A stretch of DNA of 64,000 nt. It comes from Collybia mongolica. Its lineage: Eukaryota > Basidiomycota > Agaricomycetes > Agaricales > Clitocybaceae. The translations under genes and the position numbers were made by a program. Location of the stretch: NCBI GenBank assembly GCA_013420905.1, contig JAAXNY010000001.1, positions 620,001 to 684,000 of the forward strand, in the 5' to 3' direction. The notes under the pieces are model-generated. The model saw only the letters and a list, made by a program, of their open reading frames with translations, made no database searches and was not told the DNA's origin. Below are positions 10,627-22,259 of this stretch, in pieces (position 1 is the stretch's first letter; each line of letters begins with the position of its first letter).

Positions 10627-12714
10627 TTATTTCGACGGCAGTGAGAAACTCTCCTTGTACCTCTTCAACATCTCTATATCATGTTCCTGCCTGATCTTCC
10701 CGCCACCCTCAACACCCGCAGCCCATCGGATGTCAGATATGTTGATGTCAATGGGATAAACAACAGTTCCTTCTTTGCCGCTCCAGTCAAAATCAACCAA
10801 GCGTGGCTGGCCAGAACCATCGACAATAAGGTTTGGCTCGCGAAGGTCCCCATGGACGTAAGACGCTGCATGAAGCCTCCCTAACGTGGTCTCGAGCTTC
10901 TCTAGTCCAATTGGTGATGGTTGCGCTTCATCAGGATGATCTATGAATAGAGTCACAACGCAGTATTCGCCCACCGTCGGGTCCCAGCTGCAGTACAACA
11001 GTTCGGGGGCAACATCTTCCATCAACTCATGAGCTTTCCGGCAGTAACGCGGTGTAAATTTCACCACACATGGTTTTGGTAATGCACCATCAGTGTATGC
11101 ATCGGCAACAAAGACAACACGGGCACTAAGTGTGGGGTACATGCCCTTACGATATTTCAAAGTAAAGATTTGGCCAGATTCCGAGCTGAAGGATGAAAAG
11201 TGAGGTGCCGGGCACAGCTCCCCTTCTTGAGGTGTGGGCGGCTTGAGGTGGAGGTAATAATCCGCAAGGTCATCCAGACAGTCACGGAGTGTGCGCAAGA
11301 GGTGCGCAATCCGGCAAGCATGTGAATGTTGTCTCGAACTATGCGAGTCGCCACCCACCTTGAATGACGAGACGGGAACCAGTGAAATTAGGTCTGTCAG
11401 CCGCTCGGAAACAACGGCGTCGAGAAAGATGGCCCCAGAGACAGATAGGTAGGAGCCTGCAATAGCAAGTAAGAACGCAGGCATGCACGAGACTTTGCGA
11501 AGTTCCTGCAGCTGTGAGATCTCTGCGATGAGCACACGAGGAAACAAATAGAATAATTAAAAATTGACCTCGGGGTGGACAACTATTGACGTGTAATCCT
11601 TTTGAGCTTGTTCTAATGGGTCGCATCCGCTGATACCAATGCCATTCTTGATTTCGGTGAGCTCCCGGACCATGGCTTCGCGACCAGGCGCTCCGTACGC
11701 GTAAATCCCACACTCAACAGGTATATGCCCATCGGGTTCGATCGTCTTGCTCCCAATTCGGAGCTTTATAGAATGGATCGCGGTGTATCCAAGGAAGTGA
11801 CGAATCGCAGGACGGATGGCTTCCTGGCGGTCCTCCTCTACGGCGAAATACCTTGCGCTTTCCATCGCTAACTTGTGGGCAAATTCGAGGTCCTTAGCAT
11901 TAATCTCGGGTGTCTTCGAAAGGCATTCCTGGAAAATAGGGAAGATAGGGTGATAGATGCCAATGCGAGGGCCTGTCATATGTGCCGGACGGCCATGGTA
12001 CACAGCATCAGGCCGTGCAGAATTTTGCGCTACAAGCATATTTGAATCTTTAGCATCATCTGGTGGGCTGGTAATTTTGTTGCGGATCGACTGTACAATC
12101 TGTTCACGGCCTGTTCAATAATTAACGCCATATGACTATAGAAGGTCTAGCGAACCCACTATATGTGCTTGCAGACTTCTGTCCTGAGCCTTGGCCTTCC
12201 CTTTGCATGGGCATTAGTGGTTCCCGAATAAAATCCTCTACGAAGATCAGATCAGCTTTTCATCGTTACGCCCTAATACTGAACTCACTAGCAGCAACAA
12301 ACAAGTAAACTGAATCATCTACAGTTGCGGGATTGTTTTGCTCGTCTCTAATTTCGGACAGGAGAGAAACCTCCGATAGCTTATAACAGTCATCAATCAC
12401 GAAGGTAACCCAATCTACTATTTCTCGAACACGTCTAAGCGTCATCTTTGATGCATCGCGAATTGCCATGTCAGGCCGGCACTGTGAGGGTTATATGTTA
12501 TAGTCGGTCTACGAATGACATCAAAGGGGAAGCTCTGCACACAAGTAACCCATAACAACCTATAACTTTCACCTAGCGTCATTAGGGCCTCGGGAGTGGC
12601 ATCGTCTAATAAAGTCTTGACTGTGGCGTCATCCGCGGCATCTGACAGATGGCTATAAAGTATGGGATGGCGTGTGTCCACGTTATAAATAACAAACCAG
12701 TATCTGGGCGGCAT
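10627..12714 (-). CDS. Kinase-like (PKL fold) protein, five exons
   Basis: A five-exon minus-strand gene: 12714-12520, 12481-12289, 12237-12160, 12110-11569 and 11520-10627. All joins keep frame and give 633 aa. The C-terminal third carries a divergent kinase-like fold. VHGDLREPN at the catalytic-loop position is followed by LVDFDWSG in place of DFG, a pattern common in uncharacterised Agaricomycete kinase-like proteins, some of them Crinkler-related. The N-terminal half (PPRYWFVIYNVD..., ...NSARPDAVYHGRPAH...) has no domain I can name. ATG 12714 is preferred over the ATG at 12780, which sits against an AT dinucleotide run. Intron 1 is short (38 nt) but has a CTATAAC branch site; introns 2-4 are about 46-51 nt. 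A decayed copy lies at 41.9-42.8 kb on the same strand. Catalytic activity is uncertain. Exon borders are inferred by eye. Confidence 0.75.
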
Positions 12715-12780
12715 GATTAGAGTGGCTTGTTGTGGTTTGCAGTAAACCTGCGAGTTTTTTTTTTCTTTTTCCTTCAACAT

Positions 12781-12803
12781 TTTATATATATATATATATT
12801 TTT
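12781..12803. repeat. AT dinucleotide run
   Basis: A (TA)n tract followed by T-run, 65-90 bp upstream of the kinase-like gene start on the minus strand. It could act as a TATA/poly(dA:dT) promoter element, but only the composition supports this. Confidence 0.4.
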
Positions 12804-13208
12804 CAATTCTTCAACAGTTTTGTATACCGCCATACGCTAGTACAGATGCGGTCACGTGTGAACGTATTTAGATAACAGGATGAGAATATGTCGCATAAAG
12901 GCCGTAATATGTGGCAAGATTGGATTGTCCTCCCGTTGCCGGGAAGAGTGCTCCGGATGATGGTCCCTGTGAGGGGACCGGGTAATAGACCTGTAAGGGA
13001 CTAAGGACAAGAGTCATTGCAGAGGGGACCACCCCCCGTGTTTCTTAATCCGTTTAATAAGTGGTTAGTGCGGCTGCTTTCTTGCACCCGGTTCACAGGG
13101 GGGGTACACCCCCCCGAAGGCTTCCTGAAGGAAACCCAACTTAGTCCTGAGGGACCAGGCCCATGTGTGTATGCTCACCTGAGGGCATTTGACCGGGTAT
13201 CGAGGCTA
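12804..13208. other. Non-coding stretch left of the gypsy element
   Basis: No gene found. C-runs and G-runs occur at about 13,028 and 13,100. The gypsy target duplication CCATC (13209-13213) closes this stretch. Its pre-insertion continuation is at 30,569, so this sequence and the repeat unit beginning at 30.57 kb were once contiguous. Confidence 0.5.
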
Positions 13209-13213
13209 CCATC

Positions 13214-13694
13214 TGTTACAAATTCCCCATTCACGTGCCCTATTACTTCTTTTCTTATGCATTACTGACTATCAGATGCTTATCAACTCTTATCCTTCAA
13301 AACCCATATATGCATTTCCTTTCTCATGCTTACTCATCTTTTGTATTACTCTTACTCATCCTCTTTGAAGCTTACTCATTTTTCTTATCTATAACAAATA
13401 ACGTAAACCACGCTTATCAGACCTTTACATATATATAGGGATACTTTAGCTTAGTTAATTCTTTAGCTTGACCTAGCTGAATCAACCTTATTCATCTACT
13501 TTGACTTCTTGACGTGAACTCGATCTTACTCGCCTTTCAAAGGGGGTAGTGCATCCTTGATCCGATAACTTGATAACTTGACTTTAGCCCTATTGAGGGA
13601 GTCAATAGACGTTAGACTTACAAAGTCAATGGTCTAGAACAAACTAGCAATATCTCGGATTGATCTAGAGGATAAGGCCTAAACAGCTGTAACA
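13214..13694 (+). repeat. 5' LTR of the gypsy element
   Basis: 481 bp, TGTTAC...GTAACA. Contains a TATA-like run (ACATATATATAGGG, about 13,426-13,439) as a likely core promoter. Differs from the 3' LTR at about 17 positions by eye, about 14 of them CG versus TG or CA. Confidence 0.9.
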
Positions 13695-13740
13695 AAAGGT
13701 CAAGCTGATCAGAACCATCAACCTATTAAGGTTCAGACGC

Positions 13741-14784
13741 AATGGCACCACAATACGGATTAAAGCCTGCGAGCAGCAGCGAAAGCAGTAGAAGCAGCAG
13801 TAGGCAAAGCACCTTCAGCAACGAAGACTTCCAAGATGCAGAAGAATAACTAAGACTCTTAGTAGTCACACAAATAGTAGAAACACCCACGATGCTGAAA
13901 CCAAAGGCAGAAAGTTCCAAAAGAAAGGAACCAGAAGAACCACCAAAACCTGAATCACCAGATTCCCCGATACCACCCGACTCTGACATAGAAATGGCAG
14001 ACGAACAAAAACCCACTGAGATCAAACTCAGTTCGCCAAACATTTTTGATGGAAACCAAAGAATGACAAAGGACTTCATCCTTGACTGCAAGATGTACTT
14101 GCAAGCAAATGATAGAATCTATGACACGGAATGGAAAAAGATCCTTTATGTGCTCTCATACATGAAAGGAGGAACGGCAGGACCATGGAAGAAGTCCTGG
14201 TATGGAGAGAACAGTAATAACCCAGGAACCTTTACAGATTTCATAGCAACAGTTGAAGAAGTGTTCTCTACACCAGATGAAGCAGGAGACGCCAGACAGA
14301 CCCTGAAGACGCTGCGCATGACAGGAAACATGACAGCAGACAATTACATTGCGGAATTCAAATCAGCCACATCAGAAAGTCAGATCACTGAAAGTGAAGC
14401 ACTCGTTGAGTACTTTATGGAAGGAATACCCCCTTCCTTGATGCAGAAAATTTTAACAATGGATAACCCACCTACCACCATCAAGGGTTGGTACCAGAAG
14501 GATCCATATTTGACACTCAATACAGACATGCAAAATTGATTGTAGCACGAATTAAAGGAAACACAGGAAAGCCAGCAGGAGGAAACAATGGAAAAAAATA
14601 TAATTTCCAACGAAACAACCCCAAATATGTCCCAAACAAAGATCCGAATGCAATGGACATAGATCAATTGACCATTCAAGAAAGAGACGAACACATGAAA
14701 CGAGGACTATGCTTCGAATGCCATAAGTTTGGACACCAAGCATCAGATCACAAAGCAGGAGGTTCAATTCCTCAAACTCCATGA
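13741..14784 (+). pseudogene. Gypsy gag with zinc knuckle, frameshifted
   Basis: The capsid-like gag polyprotein would package the element RNA. An ATG at 13741 opens a short serine-rich leader that ends in TAA near 13,849. The main gag frame runs 13,892-14,539 and includes ...SSPNIFDGNQRMTKDFILDCKMYL and ...WKKILYVLSYMKGGTAGPW, typical of Ty3/gypsy gag. A one-base shift near 14,503 moves it to the frame ending at 14,784. That frame holds a basic stretch and a knuckle reading CFECHKFGHQASDH, where the last Cys of CX2CX4HX4C is replaced by His. The gag is therefore not translatable as one protein. Confidence 0.8.
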
Positions 14785-14924
14785 AAAGAAGAACCAAAGA
14801 CACCGATGAAAGGCAAAGATGCCTATATGAAGATCCAAGCTCTCATGGCAGAATTAGATGAAGAAGAGAAAGAGGTTGCCTTAAAGAATATGGAAGACAA
14901 GGGTTTTTAAAGAGGCGGACTGAA

Positions 14925-15392
14925 TTGACGTCAGTACCTGCCGAGACCTATTCTGTTACACTATCACCTGTAATTCTAGGAGAAATGAATCGACAATCAT
15001 TATCTATTCCAATTACAGTAATTGAAGAACAAAAAAACGTCAAAACCCCAGCAATCGGACTTATCAATTGCGGAGCTGGAGGAATTTTCATCGACAAGAC
15101 ATTTGTTGAAGAAAATGAAATAAAGACAACCCCACTGAGAAAATCAATCTCAGTCAGAAACGTAGATGGAACAAAAAACAAATCAGGGAACATCACAGAC
15201 TGTGTATGGACCAAGATTCGAATTGGAGATGAAGAAATCAGAATCCGACTATTAGTTAGCGGATTAGGGAAAGAAAACATCATCCTCAGATTACCATGGT
15301 TAAAACGGCACAATCCCAAGATCGATTGGGAGAAAGGAACACTCGACTTCGGACCAAGCATCAAGAAAGGAGTTCTATCGGAAGCAATCTGA
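14925..15392 (+). pseudogene. Gypsy aspartic protease region
   Basis: A 155-aa open frame with the retroviral-type aspartic protease fold: ...PAIGLINCGAGGIFID..., then ...GNITDCVWTKIRIGDEEIRI, and ...ILRLPWLKRHNPKIDWEKGTL. In the family the active site reads D(S/C)GA. Here Asp is Asn (GAC/GAT to AAC/AAT, a G-to-A change), so the enzyme would be inactive. It lies between gag and reverse transcriptase in the usual order. Confidence 0.8.
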
Positions 15393-15413
15393 AGGAATTT
15401 AGAAATCCGACAG

Positions 15414-16427
15414 ATGAAACAAATATGGCAATACCCCAAGGCAACAGCAACAGAAATACAGGAAGAATACCCAGAAGAAATCCCAAGGAATCAACCCCTT
15501 GAAGATTGGCAACCAATTCTTTTAGGAATCAATGAAGAAGACGACGAATACAAAGTCAACTTACTCAGGACATATATCCATCCAGAAGACGATGAAGAAG
15601 AATCCATTTGGATAAATGCAAAAACATTGATATCACAAGAACTGGAACACAAGGCAGAAATCGAAGATCAAAAGCTGAAGAAGACGCTACCAGAATTTTA
15701 CCAGAAATACGTGTCACTATTTGACAAAACAAATTCAGAAAGAATGCCAACACGACAATCATGGGACCACACAATAGATCTAAAACCTGACTTCATCCCA
15801 AAGGATTGTAAGATCTATCCCATTAGCCCAGCAGAACAAGGAAAACTGGATGAATTCATTGATGAAAACATGCGAAAAGGATACATCAGACCATCAAAAT
15901 CCCCACAGGCATCACCCTTCTTCTTTGTATCAAAGAAAGACTCAGCAAAACTTTGACCAACTCAAGATTACAGGAGACTAAATGAAGGAATGATAAAGAA
16001 CGCATATCCTTTACCACTTGTAGGGGAACTTCTTGACAAATTAAAAGGAGCCAAATATTTCACGAAATTGGACTTACAATGGGGATACAACAATGTCCGG
16101 ATCAAAGAAGGCAATGAATGGAAGGCAGCATTCAAAACTAACAGAGGATTATTTGAACCTCTTGTTATGTTTTTCGGCTTATGCAATTCACCGGCAACAT
16201 TCCAGAACATGATGAACAATATCTACACAGTAGAAATTGACAAAGGATGGATCTTGATCTACATGGATGACATTTTAATTTCCTCCGACAACATCGATCT
16301 ACAAAGAAAAACCATGAAAGTCCTGGATAAATTAAAGGAAAACGACTTATACCTAAATCTGGACAAATGCGTATTCGAAGCCACAGAACTTGAATACCTC
16401 GGATTAGTTATTAGAGAAAACGAAATA
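15414..16427 (+). pseudogene. Gypsy reverse transcriptase, N-terminal and catalytic part
   Basis: The reverse transcriptase runs from 15,414 into the Tc1 insertion point. Landmarks are ...[16 protein letters not shown], then a TGA at 15955-15957 where the family has Arg in [12 protein letters not shown], then PYPLPL-type NAYPLPLV. These are followed by [21 protein letters not shown] and the catalytic YMDDILI at about 16,260. The frame stops at the TA target of the Tc1 element (16426-16427) and resumes in register at 18,038. Removing one Tc1 copy plus one TA restores the register. Confidence 0.85.
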
Positions 16428-18035
16428 CAGTGGCTCAAAAAACTGCCCCAATGTTTGTACATTTTTGAAAGATCAATATGGTATGAAGTGCTGACATAAG
16501 CAGGGGACCTGGGGTAATTATGTAAGATACTATGACATCGTGGCTTTCCAATGGACCCTGGATCATGTGATTTGGATCAAAACCCATTAAGCTATAGGCC
16601 AAACAAAATGGCTACTTATTGGGGCAGTTTTTTGACCCTTATCTTATTTTCCATTATTCTGGCATTTATGATCCAATGCAAGAACATTATGGACTGTGGG
16701 AAGAATAAACAATGTCATGTGACTTTATTTGTATCAATTTGACATGTTGGAATTGGTTCAATCATCTTCTTGACCTCTTACCACCATCATGAAAGCCATT
16801 TCTACTGCTCAGCACAATACTGTTGTTTCTCTCCTCAATGAGGGCTATTCTCAGCATCAAATCAAGGAGAAAACTGGTCTAGGGAAGGGTACCATCAGTA
16901 GGATCAGCAAAGATGTGGATGGAAACAAAGAAAACAACCTTGGTGGCCGCCCCTCCAAGCTGTCTGTTCGTGACAAACAGTCAATTATTCGTCAAATCAA
17001 GTCAGGGAAGCTTGATAATGCAGTTCAGGCTACCCAATTCATCAATGGCATCATCCCCAATCCTGTCACACCCCAGACAGTCAGAAATGCACTCAAGGAA
17101 AATCAATTTTATGCTGCTACAAAGAGGAAAGCTCCTCTTCTCAAACGAGCCCATCGCATCCAGCGTCTCCAGTTTGCAAAATATCATGAAAGCTGGACTG
17201 TGGAGGACTGGAAAAGGGTTCTATGGACAGATGAGACCAAAATCAATAGGATTGGGTCAGATGGAAAGGTTTATGTCTGGAAACAAAGGGGAGAACCACC
17301 ATCTGATAGAACAACATCACCTACTGTCAAACATGGAGGAGGAGGAAACCTCATGGTATGGGGTTGTATGGGGTGGAATGGAGTGGGAAAGCTCATAGAG
17401 GTGCAGGGGAACATGGACAAGGTTCAATACTGTGAAATTTTGGAGAGTGGAGTTCAGGAAAGTTTTGAGAAGTTGGAAATGGTGGATGGCGAGCGCTACT
17501 TTCAGCAAGATAACGACCCCAAACACACATCTGGACTGGCCACACAGTGGTTTGAAGACAACAACATTCAAGTCCTTGGCTGGCCTGCCCAATCCCCTGA
17601 CATGAATCCAATAGAACACCTTTGGGAACATCTCAAGCGCCGTCTTAAAGAATATCCGACACCACCCAAAGGAGTACATGAGTTGTGGGATAGATTGGCT
17701 GAAGAGTGGGGTGAAATTCCACCAGAGGTATGCCAAAACCTGATAGAAAGTATGCCCAGGCGGATACAAGCAGTTATAAAGGCAAAAGGTGGTCATACAA
17801 AGTATTAGATAGAAAATTAATAGAGGGTCAAAAAACTGCCCCAATGAGTAATCATTTTGTTTGGCCTATAGCTTAATGGGTTTTGATCCAAATCACATGA
17901 TCCAGGGTCCATTGGAAAGCCACGATGTCATAGTATCTTACATAATTACCCCAGGTCCCCTGCTTATGTCAGCACTTCATACCATATTGATCTTTCAAAA
18001 ATGTACAAACATTGGGGCAGTTTTTTGAGCCACTG
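16428..18035 (+). mobile_element. Complete Tc1/mariner transposon
   Basis: 1,608 bp flanked by TA on both sides (16426-16427, 18036-18037). The inverted ends are 211 bp long (16428-16638 and 17825-18035) and differ at only about three bases. The termini are CAGTGGCTC...GAGCCACTG, the usual Tc1 start. Each arm is itself bounded by a 17-18-bp motif in opposite orientations (TTGGGGCAGTTTTTTGA at the inner end). The single transposase frame is intact. The near-identical ends and open frame argue for a recent insertion, later than the decay of the host gypsy element. Confidence 0.95.
16789..17808 (+). CDS. Tc1/mariner DD34E transposase
   Basis: 339 aa; cuts and pastes the element by DDE chemistry at TA sites in the nucleus. 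The N-terminal third has two helix-turn-helix regions: HNTVVSLLNEGYSQHQIKE with GLGKGTISRI, and then a GRPSKLS linker. The catalytic triad is visible: Asp in WTDETK (about residue 146), Asp in QQDNDPKHTS (about 240) and Glu in NPIEHLWE, with 34 residues between the last two. GGGGNLMVWGCMGWNG is the glycine-rich region. The length is normal for Tc1 transposases (about 340 aa). The start codon follows CTTCTTGACCTCTTACCACC, a leader motif shared with LINEs in this window. No stop or shift is present, so it may be active. Confidence 0.95.
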   Translation: MKAISTAQHNTVVSLLNEGYSQHQIKEKTGLGKGTISRISKDVDGNKENNLGGRPSKLSVRDKQSIIRQIKSGKLDNAVQATQFINGIIPNPVTPQTVRNALKENQFYAATKRKAPLLKRAHRIQRLQFAKYHESWTVEDWKRVLWTDETKINRIGSDGKVYVWKQRGEPPSDRTTSPTVKHGGGGNLMVWGCMGWNGVGKLIEVQGNMDKVQYCEILESGVQESFEKLEMVDGERYFQQDNDPKHTSGLATQWFEDNNIQVLGWPAQSPDMNPIEHLWEHLKRRLKEYPTPPKGVHELWDRLAEEWGEIPPEVCQNLIESMPRRIQAVIKAKGGHTKY

Positions 18036-18037
18036 TA

Positions 18038-18718
18038 GGCATGGAACCAACAAAGTTAGCAGGAATCGCAGATTGGCCGGCCCCGACAACAGTGAAACAA
18101 GTCTGATCATTCCTTGGATTTGCAAACTTTTACCGAAAGTTCATTGGACACTATGCTGAACTTAGCAGACCATTAACAAATCTGACAAGAAAAGACATCG
18201 AATGGAAATGGACTCAAGAATGTCAGGAAGCATTCGACGGATTGAAACAGAATGTCCTGAAATCACCCGTCCTCATGATGCCAGATAAGAACAAACCATT
18301 CCATATCGAATCAGATGCTTCAAAATGGGCCACAGGCGCAGTACTACAACAACAAAATGACAACAGAGAATGGCATCCATGCGGATATATTTCACATTCA
18401 TTCACAGAAACCAAAAGGAATTACGAAATCTATGGCAGAGAATTATTAGGAATCATCCGAGCCTTAAAGACATGGAGACATTATCTTGAAGGATCACAAT
18501 TCCTGACAGTAATTCTGTCAGATCATAAAAATCTAACATATTTCCGAACAGCACAAAAATTAAACCGACGACAAGCAGGATGGAGTCTATTCCTATCACA
18601 ATTTGATCTCAAACTCGTACACATGCCTGGAACACGAATGATACAATCTGACGCTCTATCAAGAAGACCAGATTATGTCAACACAGAAGATTACGAGTCC
18701 TTATGTTTACATAAGTAA
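18038..18718 (+). pseudogene. Gypsy RT connection and RNase H domain
   Basis: Continues the reverse transcriptase after the Tc1 insertion. It starts GMEPTKLAGIADWPAPTTVKQV, then a TGA at 18104-18106 where the family has Arg, then [13 protein letters not shown]. The RNase H domain follows: [16 protein letters not shown], ...[30 protein letters not shown], and the LSRRPDY end. The frame ends at TAA near 18,716. The chromodomain/integrase part expected next is absent. Foreign repeat sequence begins within about 30 bp. Confidence 0.85.
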
Positions 18719-19035
18719 CTCGTTCATCATCCTGGGTTTGCGGGGAAAATTCAGCGTACCCAACAAGATCCAGTGTTGTTTTTCCCACGGTTAGTAAGTT
18801 TGAAGTGTTCCGAGATTTCATTAGAACATGATCAGTAACCATTTTGAAGTACATCAGTAAGACTTTGTAGTCGTGGAAATATTTTTCTAACTGTGGGAAT
18901 AAAAATTAGCCGACGCGCGGATTTCGAGCGAAAAAGGCAACTGTTAACATGGGCTGCATTTAATAATATAAATTCGAGTTAATTGGTCTTTTTCTTGGGA
19001 TATCTCAAGAATTAATTAATAACTGTCCACTGCAT

Positions 19036-19103
19036 AATCATGCTTACGTTTGTCAACTACGCTGTTAGCTCTAACAGCGTAGTTGACAAATGTAAGCATG
19101 ATT
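19036..19103. repeat. 68-bp near-perfect palindrome, copy A
   Basis: Two 33-bp arms around a 2-nt centre (AATCATGCTTAC...GTAAGCATGATT). One mismatch (C/T at a former CpG). The same palindrome lies at 31,181-31,248. The two copies differ by a T/C change that is matched in both arms of each copy. Confidence 0.9.
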
Positions 19104-19132
19104 ACAAGAGACTTGTTCCGCTTTGGGTCAAA

Positions 19133-20095
19133 CTTTTCCCACAATACAAAACATTGCATATCTCAAGAATGACAAGACCTATGAATGCAATTTAAATTGC
19201 TACTACTAGATATGGTGAGGGGCTACACAATGTAGATGTTTCTATGTATTTGTATTTGTTTGTACACCTTCAAACATCATGATCAAAAGCAGCTCTCTCA
19301 CTACAAGCATGTTACAAATCAATATCAAGTATATGACTTTGCCACACAGCTAGCCAAACAAACAATAACATCAAAGTTCCCACAATATAAATCATTCATT
19401 GCATATCTCAACAACAACAAGGCCTATGGATGTAATTTAAATTGCTAGTATCAGATATGGTGAAGTAGTACCTTATGTATATATTTGTAAGTGTTTGTAT
19501 TTGTTTTTATTTTTCTAAACCTCATCAACAACAAATTTCTTGCTACATATTGTAAATGAATACTGTCTGTATATCATTTCACCACACATCTGGCCAAACA
19601 AACAATAATACTAAAGAAATTTCCCACAATATAGATGATACTTATCTCAGCAATTACAAAGCTGATGGACATGCTACTACTAGATATTGTAAAGGAATAC
19701 ATGATGTGTTTATTTATATGTGTTTGTAGTTGTTTGTACCCTTCCAAACCTCATTATCAACAACAACCTTTTACTACATATTACAAATGAATATGATCTG
19801 TATATTACTTTGCCAACATCTGGACAAACAATCAACATCAATAAAGTTCCTACAATATAGATGATGCATATCTCAGCAAATACAAGGCTAATAGAGACAA
19901 TTGAAATTCCTACTACTCCTAGACCTATGGAGGAGGTACCAGGAGATGTATATTTATATTTGTTTGTACCTTTCCAAATTTGATTATAATCTCTTGTTAT
20001 ATCTATTTTAATATCACATTTATACATTACATGGCCATAAGCATAGCTAAACAAGTCAATGTGGATGCTCCTGGAATCTATAATGCTCAACATCT
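19133..20095. repeat. Diverged ~240-bp tandem repeats in copy A
   Basis: Four units begin with a TTCC(C/T)ACAATA motif at about 19,133, 19,374, 19,617 and 19,846. Each continues through 'catatctca', 'aaggc(c/t)', 'ttgctactac' and a 'gtgtttgta(t)ttg' block. Spacing is 229-243 bp. The same array is present in copy B from about 31,270. Confidence 0.65.
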
Positions 20096-21569
20096 TGACA
20101 ATAGCTAGCTATATGAGTATGGTTAAATATAGTATGTGATAATACAACAAAAAACACATAACAGGCATATGTACATTTGTTTGAACTTTGTCTTTGATAA
20201 TGATATCTACTTTTACCATATCTTATAAGTTCTTGATTAACCCAGGATGCAAGGCTAGAAATAAATTGTTAAATGTTGAATAGTTGATATAAATTTCAAT
20301 ACTGGGAACTTGTTTCTATTATTATGAGTTCTTTATCAACCCAGGTTTCAGGCAAAAAATTGATTGATTGATTCATTCATGGATTCATATTTCAATACTG
20401 TGGGAAAATATTTCCATAATGGCATTTTCTTCTCTTGTGTCTTTTCACAGCATTTCTCTACAAATACAAAGTATTGTGACATAATTTGCATGTATTTGGG
20501 ATGCTTACATAATGCTTTTGATGATGCCATCAAAATTATGCATATCTAATATTTCAAAGTGCCAGTTTCAAAATTTATTTTGTATTTTTCTCCATAACCA
20601 GTAAAGCTATTAACTTTGTTTTTATATATTTAATATGTACAAACATGGCTCTACAATTCCTTGTTGAGCATATTTTTCCCACAGTCTACTTTGAGTGAAA
20701 TATTAGAAATGTCCATATTCAGCTAGTTTTGAAGGTCTGTGTGTTATGTCAGGGGTGAACAAACATCTTATAACAACAATGACCCTTACCAAACATGACC
20801 CTTGTGGGAAATTACACTAAACATTGGAATAATCAACAACTACTACTATATTTACCTGAAATACAAAGAGGATTGATTTCTCTATTTATTGACACATGTC
20901 ACATGGTCTATTCCACCATGTAAGTATACCAAATACATGACAACAATCTGAATGCTTATTTAGTGTCCATGATCCTGGGAAAAGTTAGTTCTGATGGTTT
21001 TTGTGTTTTCTCCATAACCAGGCAAGCTATGGCATTGGGTTTTGCACACAGGCATTGCTTGTTTACTTAGCACCTTGGACTGACAAGCTCATATTACCAA
21101 ATGGTTAATCTGCATGCTTTATGCACATGACATGTAACCTTGAGGCCTTGTATTTGACTCTCCAAAATATTGCATTTTTGTGCATTAAATAAGCAATGGT
21201 AACTATGAATAAGTAAGCAATCTGGACAGTCTGCATGGACTTCATGAGGAGTTGTTCCCAGCTGGGCCTGAGCATCCAAGTAACAGTGTGGATTTATGGA
21301 CTCAGCTTTGACTTGGTTCAGATGCAGACTGCAAAATGAGGTCTGAGCTTAGTTTGCAAATGTCTGCATTTGTCTGTGTGGTCTGTGTGCCTCATGTCAC
21401 TCAGTGTAAAGTCCCCAGAGAAGCTACTGAGTTGGTTGTGTATTTGGAATATATACAAATATAGATCTACATTTTCAAGTTTGTCAATTTTTTTAACACA
21501 GTCCATCTCTGAGAGTCTGAGTCCCCACTTTACCAGCTGACTTATTTTTAAGGAAAATGCCTACAACAC

Positions 21570-21828
21570 ATGGGAACCCAAAAATCATTTAAAAAGAGCT
21601 CAAACAATACTCCAATCCTATCAGAAGCTACATCACCTCTAACAAACATGTCTTCTCCTACCAATAATAATTTCTATATTGCCACCACCATTCCTCTCAC
21701 CACCCCTCCTAACACTCCTATTGTAAACATTGCATCCCAAGAATGCCTCGAACTGGCAACGAAGATCATACGTTGTCAGAAATTCTTATTGTGGTTCATG
21801 CACAAAGAACATTGTGAACGAATGATCC
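21570..21828 (+). pseudogene. Gypsy 3' ORF, first part (split by LINE 1)
   Basis: A Ser/Thr/Pro-rich frame (...MGTQKSFKKSSNNT..., ...NIASQECLELATKIIRCQKFLLWFMHKEHCERMI) is cut by the LINE at 21,829. It resumes after 29,221 as ...QAFNQPPHDQLIKLV. The continuity across the 13-bp target duplication shows that both pieces belong to the gypsy element. The function is unknown; it is an accessory ORF downstream of pol. Confidence 0.65.
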
Positions 21829-22259
21829 TTTTTTTTTTTTGGTTCAACATTTTATATAGCAATTGTACCTAATACATGCGTTGCTCACTTCGCAAAGTAA
21901 TTATGGGATAGAGGGTGGAGTGGACGAAAGACAAAGTGCCGTCAAGCTAAGGTGTCCCAGGGTGGCCGAAGTCACACCAGGAGTGTCATGCGTCAAAGAC
22001 CCATTTTACGCAGACCGGTAAGGGTCAAGCTACGCCAGGGGGTTGGCCCCCCACCACGGTGCACCGCAGCAGGAAGTGGATCAAGTCCACTGATTATCCC
22101 GGTCCAGAAGAAATGCGAGGCGCACCTCATAACACGGATCCACCTAACACGGTGTACCGCCCCCAGCCTGAGTTGGACTAAGGAACATCAAATGCAAACG
22201 CAGTCTTGTTTGCTTCAAGGAAATCCACCAGCCACTTGTACAGCAGCTGTTGTTTCGGG

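Larger units (their letters stand above)
18745..21553. repeat. Palindrome-bearing repeat unit, copy A (class unknown)
   Basis: An AT-rich segment inserted in the gypsy element and shared with 30,885-34,597 (copy B). It holds a 68-bp palindrome near its left end (19,036-19,103), then four diverged tandem repeats of about 230-245 bp. These are followed by a long AT-rich tract. The right end shared with copy B is near 'cagctgactt' (21,534-21,543). The middle (about 20,315-21,065) differs from copy B. On the minus strand the left 130 bp match the coding part of the LINE C-terminal fragment at 30.6-31.0 kb. I could not find target duplications or terminal motifs of a known class, so the borders are approximate. 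Confidence 0.6.
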
